Source: Sandaracinus amylolyticus (GTDB lineage Bacteria > Myxococcota_A > Polyangia > Polyangiales > Sandaracinaceae). From it: a DNA stretch of 64,000 bases. The position numbers and the translations under genes were made by a program. Positions 8,823 through 18,678 of the stretch are shown here, in pieces (position 1 is the first letter of the stretch; each line of letters begins with the position of its first letter). Location: positions 6,014,001-6,078,000 of the forward strand of contig NZ_CP011125.1 in assembly GCF_000737325.1 (NCBI RefSeq), read 5' to 3'. The notes beneath the pieces are model-generated. The model saw only the letters and a list, made by a program, of their open reading frames with translations, searched no databases and was not told the DNA's origin.

Positions 8823-9742
8823 GCGCGCGCCTCCTTCGCGGCACCGACGAGCTCGAGGTAGACCTGCTCGAGCGTGCGCACCTCTTCGCTGACGGTGCGG
8901 ATCTCCGCGCCCGCCTCGACGAGCGCGCGCACCAGCGCGGGGTTCTGCGACTCGGGATCGTCCAGCGCGATGCGCAGCGTGTCGCCCGCGAGCTCGACGT
9001 CACGCACGAAGGGCAGCGCGCGCGCGACGTCGGCGATCGCGCCGTGCGCGGTCGCGAGCCGCACGATGGTGCACGCGCGCTCGAGGTCGCGGCACAGCCC
9101 CGCTGGCGTGTCGACGCGCAGCAGTCGCGTGCGCAGCACACCGATGCGATCGCAGAGACGCTCGGCCTCGTCGAGGTTGTGCGTGCAGAGGATGATCGTG
9201 CGCCCTTCCCTGCGCAGCTCCGTCACGAGCTCGCGCACGGTGCGCGCGGCCGCGGGATCGAGCGCGCTCGTCGGCTCGTCGAGGAACACGACCTTCGGCT
9301 CGTGCAGCACCGCGCGCGCGATCGCGAGGCGCTGCCGCATGCCCTTGCTCCAACCCCCGACCGGCTCCTTGCGGCGCGCCCAGAGGTCGAGCCGCTCGAG
9401 CACCGCGCGGATGCGGGCGTCGGTGTCGCGCAGGCCGTGGATGTCGGCGAAGAAGCGCAGGTTCTCGACGGCGTCGAGGCGCACGTAGATGCCCGGCGTC
9501 TCGGTGAGGATGCCGACGTGCGCGCGCACCTGCTCGGCCTGGGTCGCGACGTCGAAGCCCGCGACGGTGGCGCGACCCGTGGTGGGAGAAATGACCGCGG
9601 TCAGAAGTCGCACCGTGGTCGTCTTGCCCGCGCCGTTCGGTCCGAGCAGGCCGAAGACCTCGCCCTCCGCGATCTCCAGATCGAGCCCCTCGAGCGCGAC
9701 GAAGTCGCCGAAGCGACGACCGAGGTTCTCCGCGCGGATCAC
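8819..9742 (-). CDS. ABC transporter ATP-binding protein
   Basis: A 307-residue ATPase: Walker A GPNGAGKTT near residue 38, signature WSKGMRQRLAIAR near residue 137 (SKGMRQ replaces LSGGQ, normal for NatA-like exporters), Walker B KVVFLDEPTSALDP, and the His-loop ILCTHNLDEAERLCDR. The C-terminal 80 residues form the regulatory tail of this subfamily. Start is GTG at 9742 with a good GAGGAGGAG ribosome-binding site; it overlaps the upstream lipoprotein stop (GTGA). It works with the downstream permease as an exporter. Confidence 0.9.
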   Translation of the reverse strand: MIRAENLGRRFGDFVALEGLDLEIAEGEVFGLLGPNGAGKTTTVRLLTAVISPTTGRATVAGFDVATQAEQVRAHVGILTETPGIYVRLDAVENLRFFADIHGLRDTDARIRAVLERLDLWARRKEPVGGWSKGMRQRLAIARAVLHEPKVVFLDEPTSALDPAAARTVRELVTELRREGRTIILCTHNLDEAERLCDRIGVLRTRLLRVDTPAGLCRDLERACTIVRLATAHGAIADVARALPFVRDVELAGDTLRIALDDPESQNPALVRALVEAGAEIRTVSEEVRTLEQVYLELVGAAKEARA

Positions 9743-10143
9743 TCTGCTGCTCCTCCTCGGGGCTGCAGCTTCTCCGGCGACTGCAGCCGCCCCGACGCGC
9801 ACTCGGCGCTCCAGCGCGAGACGCACGCCTCGATCGACTCGACGCCGCACGCCTCGGCGTAGATGCCCTCCACCTCGCTGCAGCAGCCGAGCGCGATCAT
9901 CGCGGCGCGATCGCTGACGTGGTGCGGCGTGCTCGTGGGGTCGTCGATGCACGCGCGATGCTGTCGCCCGAGCTCGTCGCGCGCACCCTCGCACTCGAGC
10001 GCGCATCGGACGCGCACCTCGCGACCACCGCGACGGGTCGCGATCGGCTCCGTCGGCTCGTCGCGACGCTCGGTCGTCACGGGCTGCGGGGCGCGCTCGC
10101 TGCACGCGGTGAGCACGATCATCGCCATCATCACGCGCTTCAT
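9739..10143 (-). CDS. Small lipoprotein inside the ABC operon
   Basis: A 134-residue protein with a lipoprotein signal MKRVMMAMIVLTAC. The mature part has eight further cysteines (for example CALECEG, LGCCSEVEG, ACGVESIEAC) and no recognised domain. It sits between the FHA-ABC gene and the second ABC ATPase with four-base overlaps at both ends, so it is made with them and may be an envelope component of the transport system. A role in transport is inferred from context alone. Confidence 0.65.
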   Translation of the reverse strand: MKRVMMAMIVLTACSERAPQPVTTERRDEPTEPIATRRGGREVRVRCALECEGARDELGRQHRACIDDPTSTPHHVSDRAAMIALGCCSEVEGIYAEACGVESIEACVSRWSAECASGRLQSPEKLQPRGGAAE

Positions 10144-13100
10144 CCCACGCGCTTGTCCTTGAGGCGCAGGAGCAACATCGTGAGCACCACGCAGCCGAAC
10201 GTGAGCGTGCCGATGCCGGTCGCCGCATAGACGATCGGCATGTGGAGCGAGGGGATGAACCCCGGGAAATTCTCCATGTAGCGCTCGATCTGACAGACGT
10301 GCAGGTGACCGCGCGCGCGCAGATCGACGTTGCTCAGCGCCTCGAGCGCGTAGCGCGTCGTGGTGAACCAGCTCACGAGCCAGGTGAACCCGGTGAGGCG
10401 CGTGATCGATCCCGCGAAGAGCAGCTGCGGGATGACCAGGAAGTTGATGCCCCAGAGCGCCGAGACCGGGTTGCGCACAGCAGCGGAGAGCGCGAGGCCC
10501 ATCGCGCTCGCGGAGCTCGTCACCATCACGCCGACGAGCCAATACCAGAACGGATTGCCGCGCAGCTCGAGCAGCGGCAGCGCGACCGTGAGGTTGAGCG
10601 TCGCGACGATCGCGCCGAGGCCCGCGAGCACGAGGAACCGCGCGAGCACGTACGGGATGATGTTGAGCCCCGCGAGCCGCTCTCGCTCGTAGATCGTGCG
10701 CTCCGCGACGAGCACGTTCGAGCTCGCGATGATCATCGGTAAGAAGAGCGCCATGAGGATCGCGAGCAGGCCGGTGCGGGGATCGCGGATCCGCGCGTCG
10801 CGCCATCGCTGCATCGTGTCGCTGAACGGCGGCTCACCACGCATCACGCGCGCCTGCACCGCGCTCTGCACGGTCTCGGGATCGCACGCGATCGTCTCGT
10901 GCTCCGAGGCGCACTCGTCGACGGTGTCGGGGCCCGTCGTGTCGCGACATCCGAACGAGCCCGCGGCGAACGTCGTCGAGCCCGCGGTGGTGAGGCCGAT
11001 GAGCAGTCCGAGCAGCGGCGCTTGTAGCAAGAGGAGCAACAATGCGGTCTTGTTGCGCAGCGTGAGCTTGAGCGAGCGCGCGAGCAGCACCGGGAACTGC
11101 CGGAGCGACGAGCGACTGCGCGGCTTGGGCGGCGGGCCCTGGGTCGATGCGTCCGCGCCGGGCGCGCGCTGCGTGACGAAGCGCTGGAACGTCTGGGTCT
11201 TCTGGAACCGACCGCGCCACTCGTCGGCGGGCATCTGCTCGACGTGGTCGAACATCTCGCGCGGCTTGCCCGGCGCCGCGCCGAAGAACTCGTACGAGTC
11301 GGGCGAAGGCGGACCGTAGAAGAGCAGCTTGCCGCCGCGACCGAGGATCGCGACGGTGTCGAACTTCTCGTACTCCTGGTAGTCGGGCTGGTGGATCGTG
11401 AGGACGATCGTGCGGCCGCCATCCGCGAGGCGTCGCAGCGTGGCGACGACGTCGGCGGCGTCGGTCCACGAGAGGCCGCTCGTCGGCTCGTCGAGGATCA
11501 AGAGCGAGGGATCGGTGACGAGCTCGACCGCGAGGTTCACGCGGCGCCGCTGACCGCCGGAGAGCACCTTCTCCTCGGCGCTGCCGATCTGCAGATCGCG
11601 CTGCTCCCAGAGGCCGACCTGCTTGAGCGTCTGCTCGATCGCGGCGTCGAGATCCTTCTTGCTGGTGCCGCTCGGCAAGCGGAGCTTGCACGCGTACCAG
11701 AGCGCCTCGCGCACGGTGAGCTGCGGATGGACGATGTCGTCCTGCGGCACGTAGCCGACGTTCGTGCGGAACGACTCGTACTGCTGGAAGAGCGGGCGAC
11801 CGTTGAGCAGCACGCCGCCGTGCGTCGGGCGATAGAGGCCGAGCACGCTCATCAGCAGCGTGCTCTTCCCTGCGCCGCTCGGGCCGAGCATGCCCACGAG
11901 CTCGCCCGGGAAGATCGACATCGAGACGTGATCGAGCAGCGTGCGCGGCTTGCCGCTGCCGCGATCGGGCACCGTGAGCCCGACCTGCACGAGATCGAGC
12001 CGCACCTTCGCGCGCTGTGCGCCCGCGATGCGGCCACCCTGGCCGATCATCAGCGCGACCGCGCCGACCATCACGCGCTGTCCGGGGCGTGCGATCGCGC
12101 CGCGCGAGGAGACGCGCTCGCCGTCGACGTAGGTGCCGTTCGTCGAGCCGAGATCCTCGACGCGCACCGTGCCGTCGCTGCCGCGCGTGAGCCGCGCGTG
12201 GCGCGTGCTCACGGTCGGGTGCGGGAGCACGAGATCGTTCTCGGCGCCGCGCCCGACGTGCAGCACCGGGCGGTCGAGGTTGACGTTCTGCGTGACCGCG
12301 GCGGCGAGCGCGGACGCGCCCGACTCCGCCTCGCTGAGCAGTCGATCGAGCAGCGGCACGGGCAGCGGGAACCCGCCGAGCAAGAGCAGCGAGTTCGGCT
12401 GCAGGCGCGCCTCGGTCACGCGGAAGTGCGGCCCGTCGATGAACGTGCCCGCGGGCGCGCCGAGGTCGCGCACGACCATCACGCCCTCGGGCGTCTCGAC
12501 GATCTGCGCGTGCTGCGGCGCCACGTCGGGGTACTCGATCGTGACGTCGCTCGGTGCCGCGCTGCCGAGCACGATCGGCTGGCCCTTCGCGGGACGTCGC
12601 ACGACGCGCACGAGCAGGTTCGCGATGCGCGGATCCGACAGCGGCACCGGCGCCGAGCCGAGGCGTACGTCGTCGCGGAACGTGATCGCCTGGCGCACGA
12701 CGCGCACGCCGTTGACGTACGTGCCGTTGGTCGATCCGAGGTCGTCGATCTGCAGCCCCGCGGGCTGCGTCTTCGTGATGCGCGCGTGGCGCGCGGAGAC
12801 GACGGAGTTGTCGATCACGATCGAGCACGCCGGATCGCGACCGAGCGTGATCTCGGTGGCGGGCGGCGGCGTGCCCACGAGCCCGAGCGCGCTCACCTGA
12901 TCGAGCGCCATCGTGCGCGGCGGTGCGGCTTGCTGCGGCGGTGAGACGGCGGACGGACGCGGCGCGGCGACGCCGGGCGACGATGCGAGCGGTGCGCCCG
13001 GCGCGGACATGCGCGGCGCGGGCGAAGGCACCGTGACGGGCGCGGGCATCGGCACCGACTCGCCGACGCGCGTCATCGGCGCGCCCTCTGCGCCGGTGGA

Positions 13101-13175
13101 GAATCGGAGCCCGCACGACGCGCAGAACTGAGCGTTGGGTGGGTTCTGCGCTCGGCAGCGCGGGCAAGTGATCAT
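10140..13175 (-). CDS. Zinc-ribbon/triple-FHA ABC exporter (ABCG-like half transporter)
   Basis: A 1011-residue fusion. Order: zinc ribbon with Cys 4, 7, 18 and 21 (CPRC...CASC); a Pro/Ala-rich linker; FHA domain 1 (about 107-165, SARHARI and STNGTYVNG); a weaker FHA domain 2 (200-255) lacking the canonical SxxH and STNGT; FHA domain 3 (305-360, STRHARL and STNGTYVDG); ATPase with Walker A GPSGAGKST (431-439), signature VLSGGQRRR, Walker B LLILDEPTSG and TIHQPD His-loop; then about six membrane segments. FHA domains bind phosphothreonine, so export may respond to the many kinases encoded nearby. ATG 13175 is chosen because the ribbon starts there; TATCCT lies 12 nt upstream. Confidence 0.9.
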   Translation of the reverse strand: MITCPRCRAQNPPNAQFCASCGLRFSTGAEGAPMTRVGESVPMPAPVTVPSPAPRMSAPGAPLASSPGVAAPRPSAVSPPQQAAPPRTMALDQVSALGLVGTPPPATEITLGRDPACSIVIDNSVVSARHARITKTQPAGLQIDDLGSTNGTYVNGVRVVRQAITFRDDVRLGSAPVPLSDPRIANLLVRVVRRPAKGQPIVLGSAAPSDVTIEYPDVAPQHAQIVETPEGVMVVRDLGAPAGTFIDGPHFRVTEARLQPNSLLLLGGFPLPVPLLDRLLSEAESGASALAAAVTQNVNLDRPVLHVGRGAENDLVLPHPTVSTRHARLTRGSDGTVRVEDLGSTNGTYVDGERVSSRGAIARPGQRVMVGAVALMIGQGGRIAGAQRAKVRLDLVQVGLTVPDRGSGKPRTLLDHVSMSIFPGELVGMLGPSGAGKSTLLMSVLGLYRPTHGGVLLNGRPLFQQYESFRTNVGYVPQDDIVHPQLTVREALWYACKLRLPSGTSKKDLDAAIEQTLKQVGLWEQRDLQIGSAEEKVLSGGQRRRVNLAVELVTDPSLLILDEPTSGLSWTDAADVVATLRRLADGGRTIVLTIHQPDYQEYEKFDTVAILGRGGKLLFYGPPSPDSYEFFGAAPGKPREMFDHVEQMPADEWRGRFQKTQTFQRFVTQRAPGADASTQGPPPKPRSRSSLRQFPVLLARSLKLTLRNKTALLLLLLQAPLLGLLIGLTTAGSTTFAAGSFGCRDTTGPDTVDECASEHETIACDPETVQSAVQARVMRGEPPFSDTMQRWRDARIRDPRTGLLAILMALFLPMIIASSNVLVAERTIYERERLAGLNIIPYVLARFLVLAGLGAIVATLNLTVALPLLELRGNPFWYWLVGVMVTSSASAMGLALSAAVRNPVSALWGINFLVIPQLLFAGSITRLTGFTWLVSWFTTTRYALEALSNVDLRARGHLHVCQIERYMENFPGFIPSLHMPIVYAATGIGTLTFGCVVLTMLLLRLKDKRVG

Positions 13176-13299
13176 GCGAGCGCGCGGAGGATACCGGAAC
13201 CCGGTGTCCAAGGGAGAGATGGCGTCGGAGCTGCTGCGCCCACGCGCGGACCTCGGTGTGCGCGCGCTCTCGCCGGAGTGGCGCGCGCTGTTCGCGCCG

Positions 13300-13512
13300 A
13301 GAGGGCTCGCCGAGGACGTCGAGCAGGGCGCGCGCTCGCGGCGCAGAAGCCGCACGACGACGCGCTCTTCGCGCACCTCCCGACGGACAGCACCCGCACA
13401 CGATGTTCGTCACGTGCGCGGACAGCCGCATCTCGCCGGGGCTGCTGATGAACGCGCACCCGGGCGACTCTTCATCGTGCGCTGCATCGGCGCGCTCGTG
13501 CCGCCGTCGACG
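13300..13512 (+). pseudogene. Beta-carbonic anhydrase remnant, N-terminal half (frameshifted)
   Basis: Conceptual translation gives DGQHPHTMFVTCADSRISPG and LLMNAHPGD, then after a one-base shift LFIVRCIGALVPP, the first half of a beta-carbonic anhydrase with the zinc-ligand motif CADSR at 13415-13429. At least two frameshifts are needed, near 13378 and at 13466-13470 where one base is missing between GAC and TCTTC. The coding sense then stops at about 13510, and the second half of the enzyme is found on the opposite strand. No intact start-to-stop frame exists. Confidence 0.75.
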
Positions 13513-13690
13513 AGCGAGCTTCGTGGGGACCTCGCCCCTCTCCAGCGCGCTCACCGTGCCGCACTTGCTGTGGCCGCACACGACGATGTGCCGCACGCCG
13601 AGCACGCCCACGCCGTGCTCGACTGCGGCGCCCTCCTGGGGCATCGCCTCGAGCTCACGGTGCCCGGCCCCGCGCCCGTGCCGCCCGACG
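13512..13690 (-). pseudogene. Beta-carbonic anhydrase remnant, inverted middle/C-terminal segment
   Basis: On the minus strand the DNA reads EGAAVEHGVGVLGVRHIVV then CGHSKCGTVSALERGEVP, the second zinc-ligand block (His and Cys of CGHSKCG at 13558-13578) and adjoining helix of a beta-carbonic anhydrase. It should follow the 13300-13512 segment on the plus strand but is inverted relative to it. The last third of a normal enzyme is absent. Together the two pieces hold every zinc ligand but cannot make one protein. It lies upstream of accC, whose enzyme consumes bicarbonate. Confidence 0.75.
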
Positions 13691-13773
13691 CGGAGTGATC
13701 GCGACGCGCGGTTGTGCCGCCGTGCTGCGTCCTGCATGCTGCGCCCGCTTTTCCGGACGGAGGACGCACCGAG

Positions 13774-15297
<1,524 letters not shown>

Positions 15298-15315
15298 GCG
15301 CACGACGGAACGAAG

Positions 15316-15350
15316 AGAGGCCGCACCGGGCTCGAGCCGGTGCGGCCTCT
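15316..15350. terminator. Hairpin between convergent accC and PPC lipoprotein genes
   Basis: A perfect 14-bp inverted repeat, AGAGGCCGCACCGG and its complement, with a 7-nt loop, located 18 bp after the accC stop and 21 bp before the stop of the opposite gene. There is no T-run, but position and stability suggest a bidirectional terminator. Confidence 0.75.
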
Positions 15351-15371
15351 TCGCCGTTCACGCGAGCGCGA

Positions 15372-16316
15372 TCACTCGGTCGCGGCCGCGATGTTCACCA
15401 CGAAGCGACCCGCATCGACGTCGGAGTAGCCGTCGACGACCACGATCACTTCCTGGCCCTCGGTCGCCGTCAGCATCACGCGCGAGCGCGTGTTGCCCGC
15501 CTCGACGTCGACGTCGTCGTTGCACGCGAGGTTCTCGGTCGCGTCGCACGCCGCGCGCAGATACAGCAGCGTGTCGAACGTCGAGCCGATCGTGTCGAAC
15601 ACGTAAGTGCCCGCGGCCGGCGCGGTCCAACGGAACGCGCGATCGGGCGCGTCCGCGCCGTCGCACTCCTCGGTGCCGCCCGCGAGATCGGCGCCCGCGA
15701 GGGTCGTGGTGCCCGAGAAGACCGCCTCGCCCAGCGCGCTCGACGTCTCGCCCTCCGGGCACGTGCTCGCGGTCGTCCCGACGATCGTCGACTCGACGCA
15801 CTCCGCCACCGCGCCGAGGAACGCGGTCGCGATCGCCTCGGGCGGATTCGCGCACTCCGCGCCTCCGCACTCCTCGAGCGCCTCCGCGTCGCACTCCGCG
15901 TCGGCCGCGCACTGCGACAGCGCACGGGCTCCGTGGGCCTGGCACGCGAAGTACGTCTCCGCCGCCGCCTCGTCGCTCACCGCTTCCCAGCCCGCGCGGT
16001 CACACGCGCGCGCCTCGGTCGAGCCCGCGTTCCCGAGCACGCAGTCCTCGGCGCTCGCGAAGCCCTGCGCCTCGTAGTCGCAACCGCAGAGCGTCGTCGC
16101 GAGCGAGACCTGCGCCATCTGCACCGCGTCGAAGGGATCGCCCTCGATCCCCGCGTCGCTGCCGCCGCCTCCGCCCGCATCGCCGGTGCCGCCGCCCGCG
16201 TCCGCGCCACCGCCGTCCGCGCCACCCGCGTCGTTCATCGGGGTCGTGCCGCCGTCGTCGTCACCACACGCCACGAGCGCGAGCGCGAGAAGAACCACTG
16301 CTGAAATCCGAGCCAC
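15372..16316 (-). CDS. PPC-domain lipoprotein
   Basis: A 314-residue lipoprotein. Start GTG 16316 has GGAGG ten bases upstream and leads into a signal ending LALVAC. A Gly/Asp/Ala linker follows (about residues 20-60), then a Cys-rich helical region, then a C-terminal bacterial pre-peptidase (PPC) domain: AFRWTAPAAGTYVFDTIGS, FDTLLYLRAAC, ACNDD and a final beta strand GRFVVNI. PPC domains are beta-sandwiches usually attached to secreted enzymes, but no enzyme domain is present here. Probably surface-exposed; function unknown. Confidence 0.75.
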   Translation of the reverse strand: MARISAVVLLALALVACGDDDGGTTPMNDAGGADGGGADAGGGTGDAGGGGGSDAGIEGDPFDAVQMAQVSLATTLCGCDYEAQGFASAEDCVLGNAGSTEARACDRAGWEAVSDEAAAETYFACQAHGARALSQCAADAECDAEALEECGGAECANPPEAIATAFLGAVAECVESTIVGTTASTCPEGETSSALGEAVFSGTTTLAGADLAGGTEECDGADAPDRAFRWTAPAAGTYVFDTIGSTFDTLLYLRAACDATENLACNDDVDVEAGNTRSRVMLTATEGQEVIVVVDGYSDVDAGRFVVNIAAATE

Positions 16317-16402
16317 GTCTCCATCCTCCACGCGAACGAACGAGCTCCCTCCAGCCCGATCGCGAAAAAGCGGCGACCGTACCGCCCGACACTCGCGACG
16401 CA

Positions 16403-16449
16403 ACTGGCACTGTGAGGATCGGACGACTGGCACGCTGACTGGCACGCTC
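16403..16449 (+). repeat. Three copies of ACTGGCAC upstream of the PPC lipoprotein gene
   Basis: ACTGGCAC occurs at 16403-16410, 16426-16433 and 16438-16445; the last two form an exact tandem of an 11-base unit with a 12-base period. They lie 87-133 bp before the GTG at 16316. They may be binding sites for a regulator. The same octamer heads the inverted repeat at 43625-43656 between ilvN and ilvC. Confidence 0.45.
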
Positions 16450-16463
16450 CGCGACGGACGTGA

Positions 16464-16502
16464 AGAGGCCGCCACCGGACTTCGAATCCGGCGGCGGCCT
16501 CT
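16464..16502. terminator. Hairpin downstream of the 16558-17082 gene
   Basis: A 16-bp inverted repeat (AGAGGCCGCC..CCGGA against its complement) with one mismatch and a 7-nt loop, located 56 bp after the stop of the minus-strand lipoprotein gene. The arm sequence resembles the accC terminator (shared GAGGCCGC core). No T-run. Confidence 0.6.
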
Positions 16503-16557
16503 CGATTCCCTCGCTCGACCCGAGCACGGCCCGGATCTCGCGGTGGAGAGCTCTAGA

Positions 16558-17082
16558 TCACGAGGGCGGCGTCTCTTCGCAGCGCCCCAGCTCCGGATTG
16601 CACGTCCAGCCTTCCTGACACGGGTGCTCCGCATCGCAGTCGCGATAACAGAGGCCGTATGCGTCGACGCCGGTGCCCATGCGGAAGCATCGATATCCGC
16701 TGGGGCACGTCTGCGCGTCGATCAGCGCCTCCGGCGGAGCGCAGGTGTTGACACACCAGCCCATCCCGCTGCCCGTGAGGTCACCCATGCAGATCGACAT
16801 CTCGGTCGAGCAGGTGCCCGCCGGCATCTCGTCGGTGCCCGGCGTGCAGCGCCCGCCCGGCTCGTTCTCCGCGGGCTCGCCCTGGAATCCGCCGTTGCAG
16901 CCGACGGTCGACGCGGCGTTCGCCATCTCCGCGGTGCACGAGACGGGGCCCGAGTCGCTCTCGCTCCCCAGACCACCACCGTCGGCCGCTGGAACGTCGC
17001 CACCGCCGCTGTCACCACAAGCCACCGCGAAGAGCGCGGCGACGACCGCGAGCCACGCTCGCGCGCCCATCCCACTCGACAT
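16558..17082 (-). CDS. Cysteine-rich lipoprotein
   Basis: A 174-residue protein starting MSSGMGARAWLAVVAALFAVAC, a clear lipoprotein signal, after a GGGGAGGAG ribosome-binding site. The mature chain has a short Gly/Asp/Ser-rich linker and about 15 cysteines in C-x5-C type spacing (CPSGYRC, CYRDCDAEHPCQEGWTC), similar in style to the 2980-3432 protein. No catalytic motif. Likely a surface lipoprotein. The 268 bases upstream, to 17350, contain no recognisable gene or motif. Confidence 0.75.
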   Translation of the reverse strand: MSSGMGARAWLAVVAALFAVACGDSGGGDVPAADGGGLGSESDSGPVSCTAEMANAASTVGCNGGFQGEPAENEPGGRCTPGTDEMPAGTCSTEMSICMGDLTGSGMGWCVNTCAPPEALIDAQTCPSGYRCFRMGTGVDAYGLCYRDCDAEHPCQEGWTCNPELGRCEETPPS

Positions 17083-17350
17083 CGATTTCTCCTCCCCGTA
17101 TCGGCGGCAAAAGGGCCGCGCGAAGGAAGTCCGTTGATGACGAGAGAGCTAGGTACCGCCGTGGCGCCGACAAGAACGCGACCCGATTCACGGGGCGCAC
17201 TGCGCCGTGGCGCATCATCGAATGGTCCCTCGTCGGGGTCATCCGTCAGAGTCGGAGTCGCGGTGTGCGCGCGCGAATCGCGCGAGCGATCGTGGTGCGT
17301 GCTCGCCGTGCCGCGAGCGCGGGAGTCGCGCGAAGAGCGCAGCGAGCGAG

Positions 17351-18580
17351 TCAGCGCGAAGCGGGCGCGACGTCGTACGCGCATCGGAAGCCGACGAGCC
17401 ACGAGCGGCGCTCCGCCGCGGACGGCACGTCGCTCGTGTCCGCAGGCATTTCCGCCGGAACGAACGCGCCGGCGAACTGGAGCCCGGGATGACCGATCGG
17501 CTCGCTCGCACCGACGTTGCTGAGCTCGTGGACGTCGCGAGGCAGCGGAGAGAGCTGGACCACGCCGAACGAGAGCGCGCCGACGGTCGTCGACGCCCAG
17601 TTGCTGCCCGCGAGCAGGATCGTTCCGCGCGCGAGATCCGACGGAGGACACTCGGCGCGCCACGCCGGGCGCGTGATCTCGATGACGGCGGTCGACGCGC
17701 CGCCATACGAGGTCTCGAGGTCGACCACGCAATCGAACAGGTGCTCGCTCACGTTGCCGCTGAGATCGAGCACGCCGTACGGGCTCGCGCCGAGCGGCGC
17801 GGATCCCACGGCGCGGGTCTCCAGCGCCACCGGCTCGCCCCACCAGAGCCCGACGGTCGCATGCTCGATCCACCACTGCTCTTCGCCGCCGCTCGCGGGG
17901 AGCGCCCAGCCACGCTCGCGCGTCGGCGGCGCGTCTCCCCAAGGGAAACGCCGCGATCCGGGACCAACCCCGCGCGCCGCTTTCATGAGCTCGGGCGCGA
18001 GCGGCAGGCGTCCTCCGTGGCTCTCGCAGAACGCCTCTGCCTCTTCGCGCGTGACGCACACGACCGGGTGCTCGCCGCGCGCGTCGTCGGGCACCCCGCC
18101 ATGCCAGCCGGACGTCTCGGGCACGCTGTCGATCACGGCGGTGTCCGGATCGACGCCGAGCACGAAGCGCACCCCGCAGTCGTCCGGCGGCGCAGGCACG
18201 ACGCCGGTGCGCACCGCCGCGGCGTACGCGTCCACGGTGACCTCGGTGCGATCGAGCCAGAACGTCGGAAGGATCGCCGGCGCGACCGGCGACGGCTCGA
18301 TCTCCAGCGGAGCGGGCTGCTCGCCGTACCACCAGTAGCGCGCGAGCTCGAACGCTCCGCCGGGCACACACGCGACGTCGGGGTGCTCGCGCCCGCACGG
18401 GGCCGCCGCCGCGTCGACCAAGAACGCATCGGGGGGCGCCGCGTCGGGACCGATGAGCCCGGTGCGCGCGCCGCACTCGCATCCCGCGAGCGTCAGCGAC
18501 CCGACGAGCAACGTCCTCGCGAGCGACGCGACCCCACGCGACGACGGATCCAACGCGATGCGGGCGACGGCTGGTTTCAC
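17351..18580 (-). CDS. FGE/SUMF1-fold lipoprotein, probably non-catalytic
   Basis: A 409-residue protein with a long signal ending LTLAGC and a formylglycine-generating-enzyme (SUMF1) domain: CVPGGAFELA, FWLDRTEVTVDAYA, EHPVVCVTREEAEAFCESHG, GRLPLAPELMKAARG, RRFPWGD, and the terminal LVGFRCAYDV. The paired cysteines of true sulfatase-activating enzymes are absent from the segment ILLAGSNWASTTVGALSFG. It is therefore more likely a binding or structural member of the C-type-lectin-like fold than an FGE. Start GTG 18580 is the best in frame but has a weak ribosome-binding site. Confidence 0.75.
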   Translation of the reverse strand: MKPAVARIALDPSSRGVASLARTLLVGSLTLAGCECGARTGLIGPDAAPPDAFLVDAAAAPCGREHPDVACVPGGAFELARYWWYGEQPAPLEIEPSPVAPAILPTFWLDRTEVTVDAYAAAVRTGVVPAPPDDCGVRFVLGVDPDTAVIDSVPETSGWHGGVPDDARGEHPVVCVTREEAEAFCESHGGRLPLAPELMKAARGVGPGSRRFPWGDAPPTRERGWALPASGGEEQWWIEHATVGLWWGEPVALETRAVGSAPLGASPYGVLDLSGNVSEHLFDCVVDLETSYGGASTAVIEITRPAWRAECPPSDLARGTILLAGSNWASTTVGALSFGVVQLSPLPRDVHELSNVGASEPIGHPGLQFAGAFVPAEMPADTSDVPSAAERRSWLVGFRCAYDVAPASR

Positions 18581-18678
18581 GCGTCGATCATGGACGAACA
18601 CGACGCATCTCGACAGTGGCGGGTCGGGCGCGAACGCGAAGCTCGACCGTGCGCGCGGAGATCGCGCCGGGCGACGAG

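Noticed and set aside
13300-13690. An intact carbonic anhydrase gene
   Set aside because: No single frame on either strand joins the two zinc-ligand blocks; frameshifts plus inversion make it a pseudogene.
16403-16449. ACTGGCACG as sigma-54 (-24) promoter elements
   Set aside because: No TTGC -12 half at the fixed 4-nt spacing for any copy, and GG-to-GC spacing is wrong both here and at 43625.
16464-16502. TTCGAATCC inside a hairpin, resembling a tRNA T-loop
   Set aside because: Only one hairpin is present; no acceptor stem, D-arm or anticodon arm surrounds it. It is read as a terminator.
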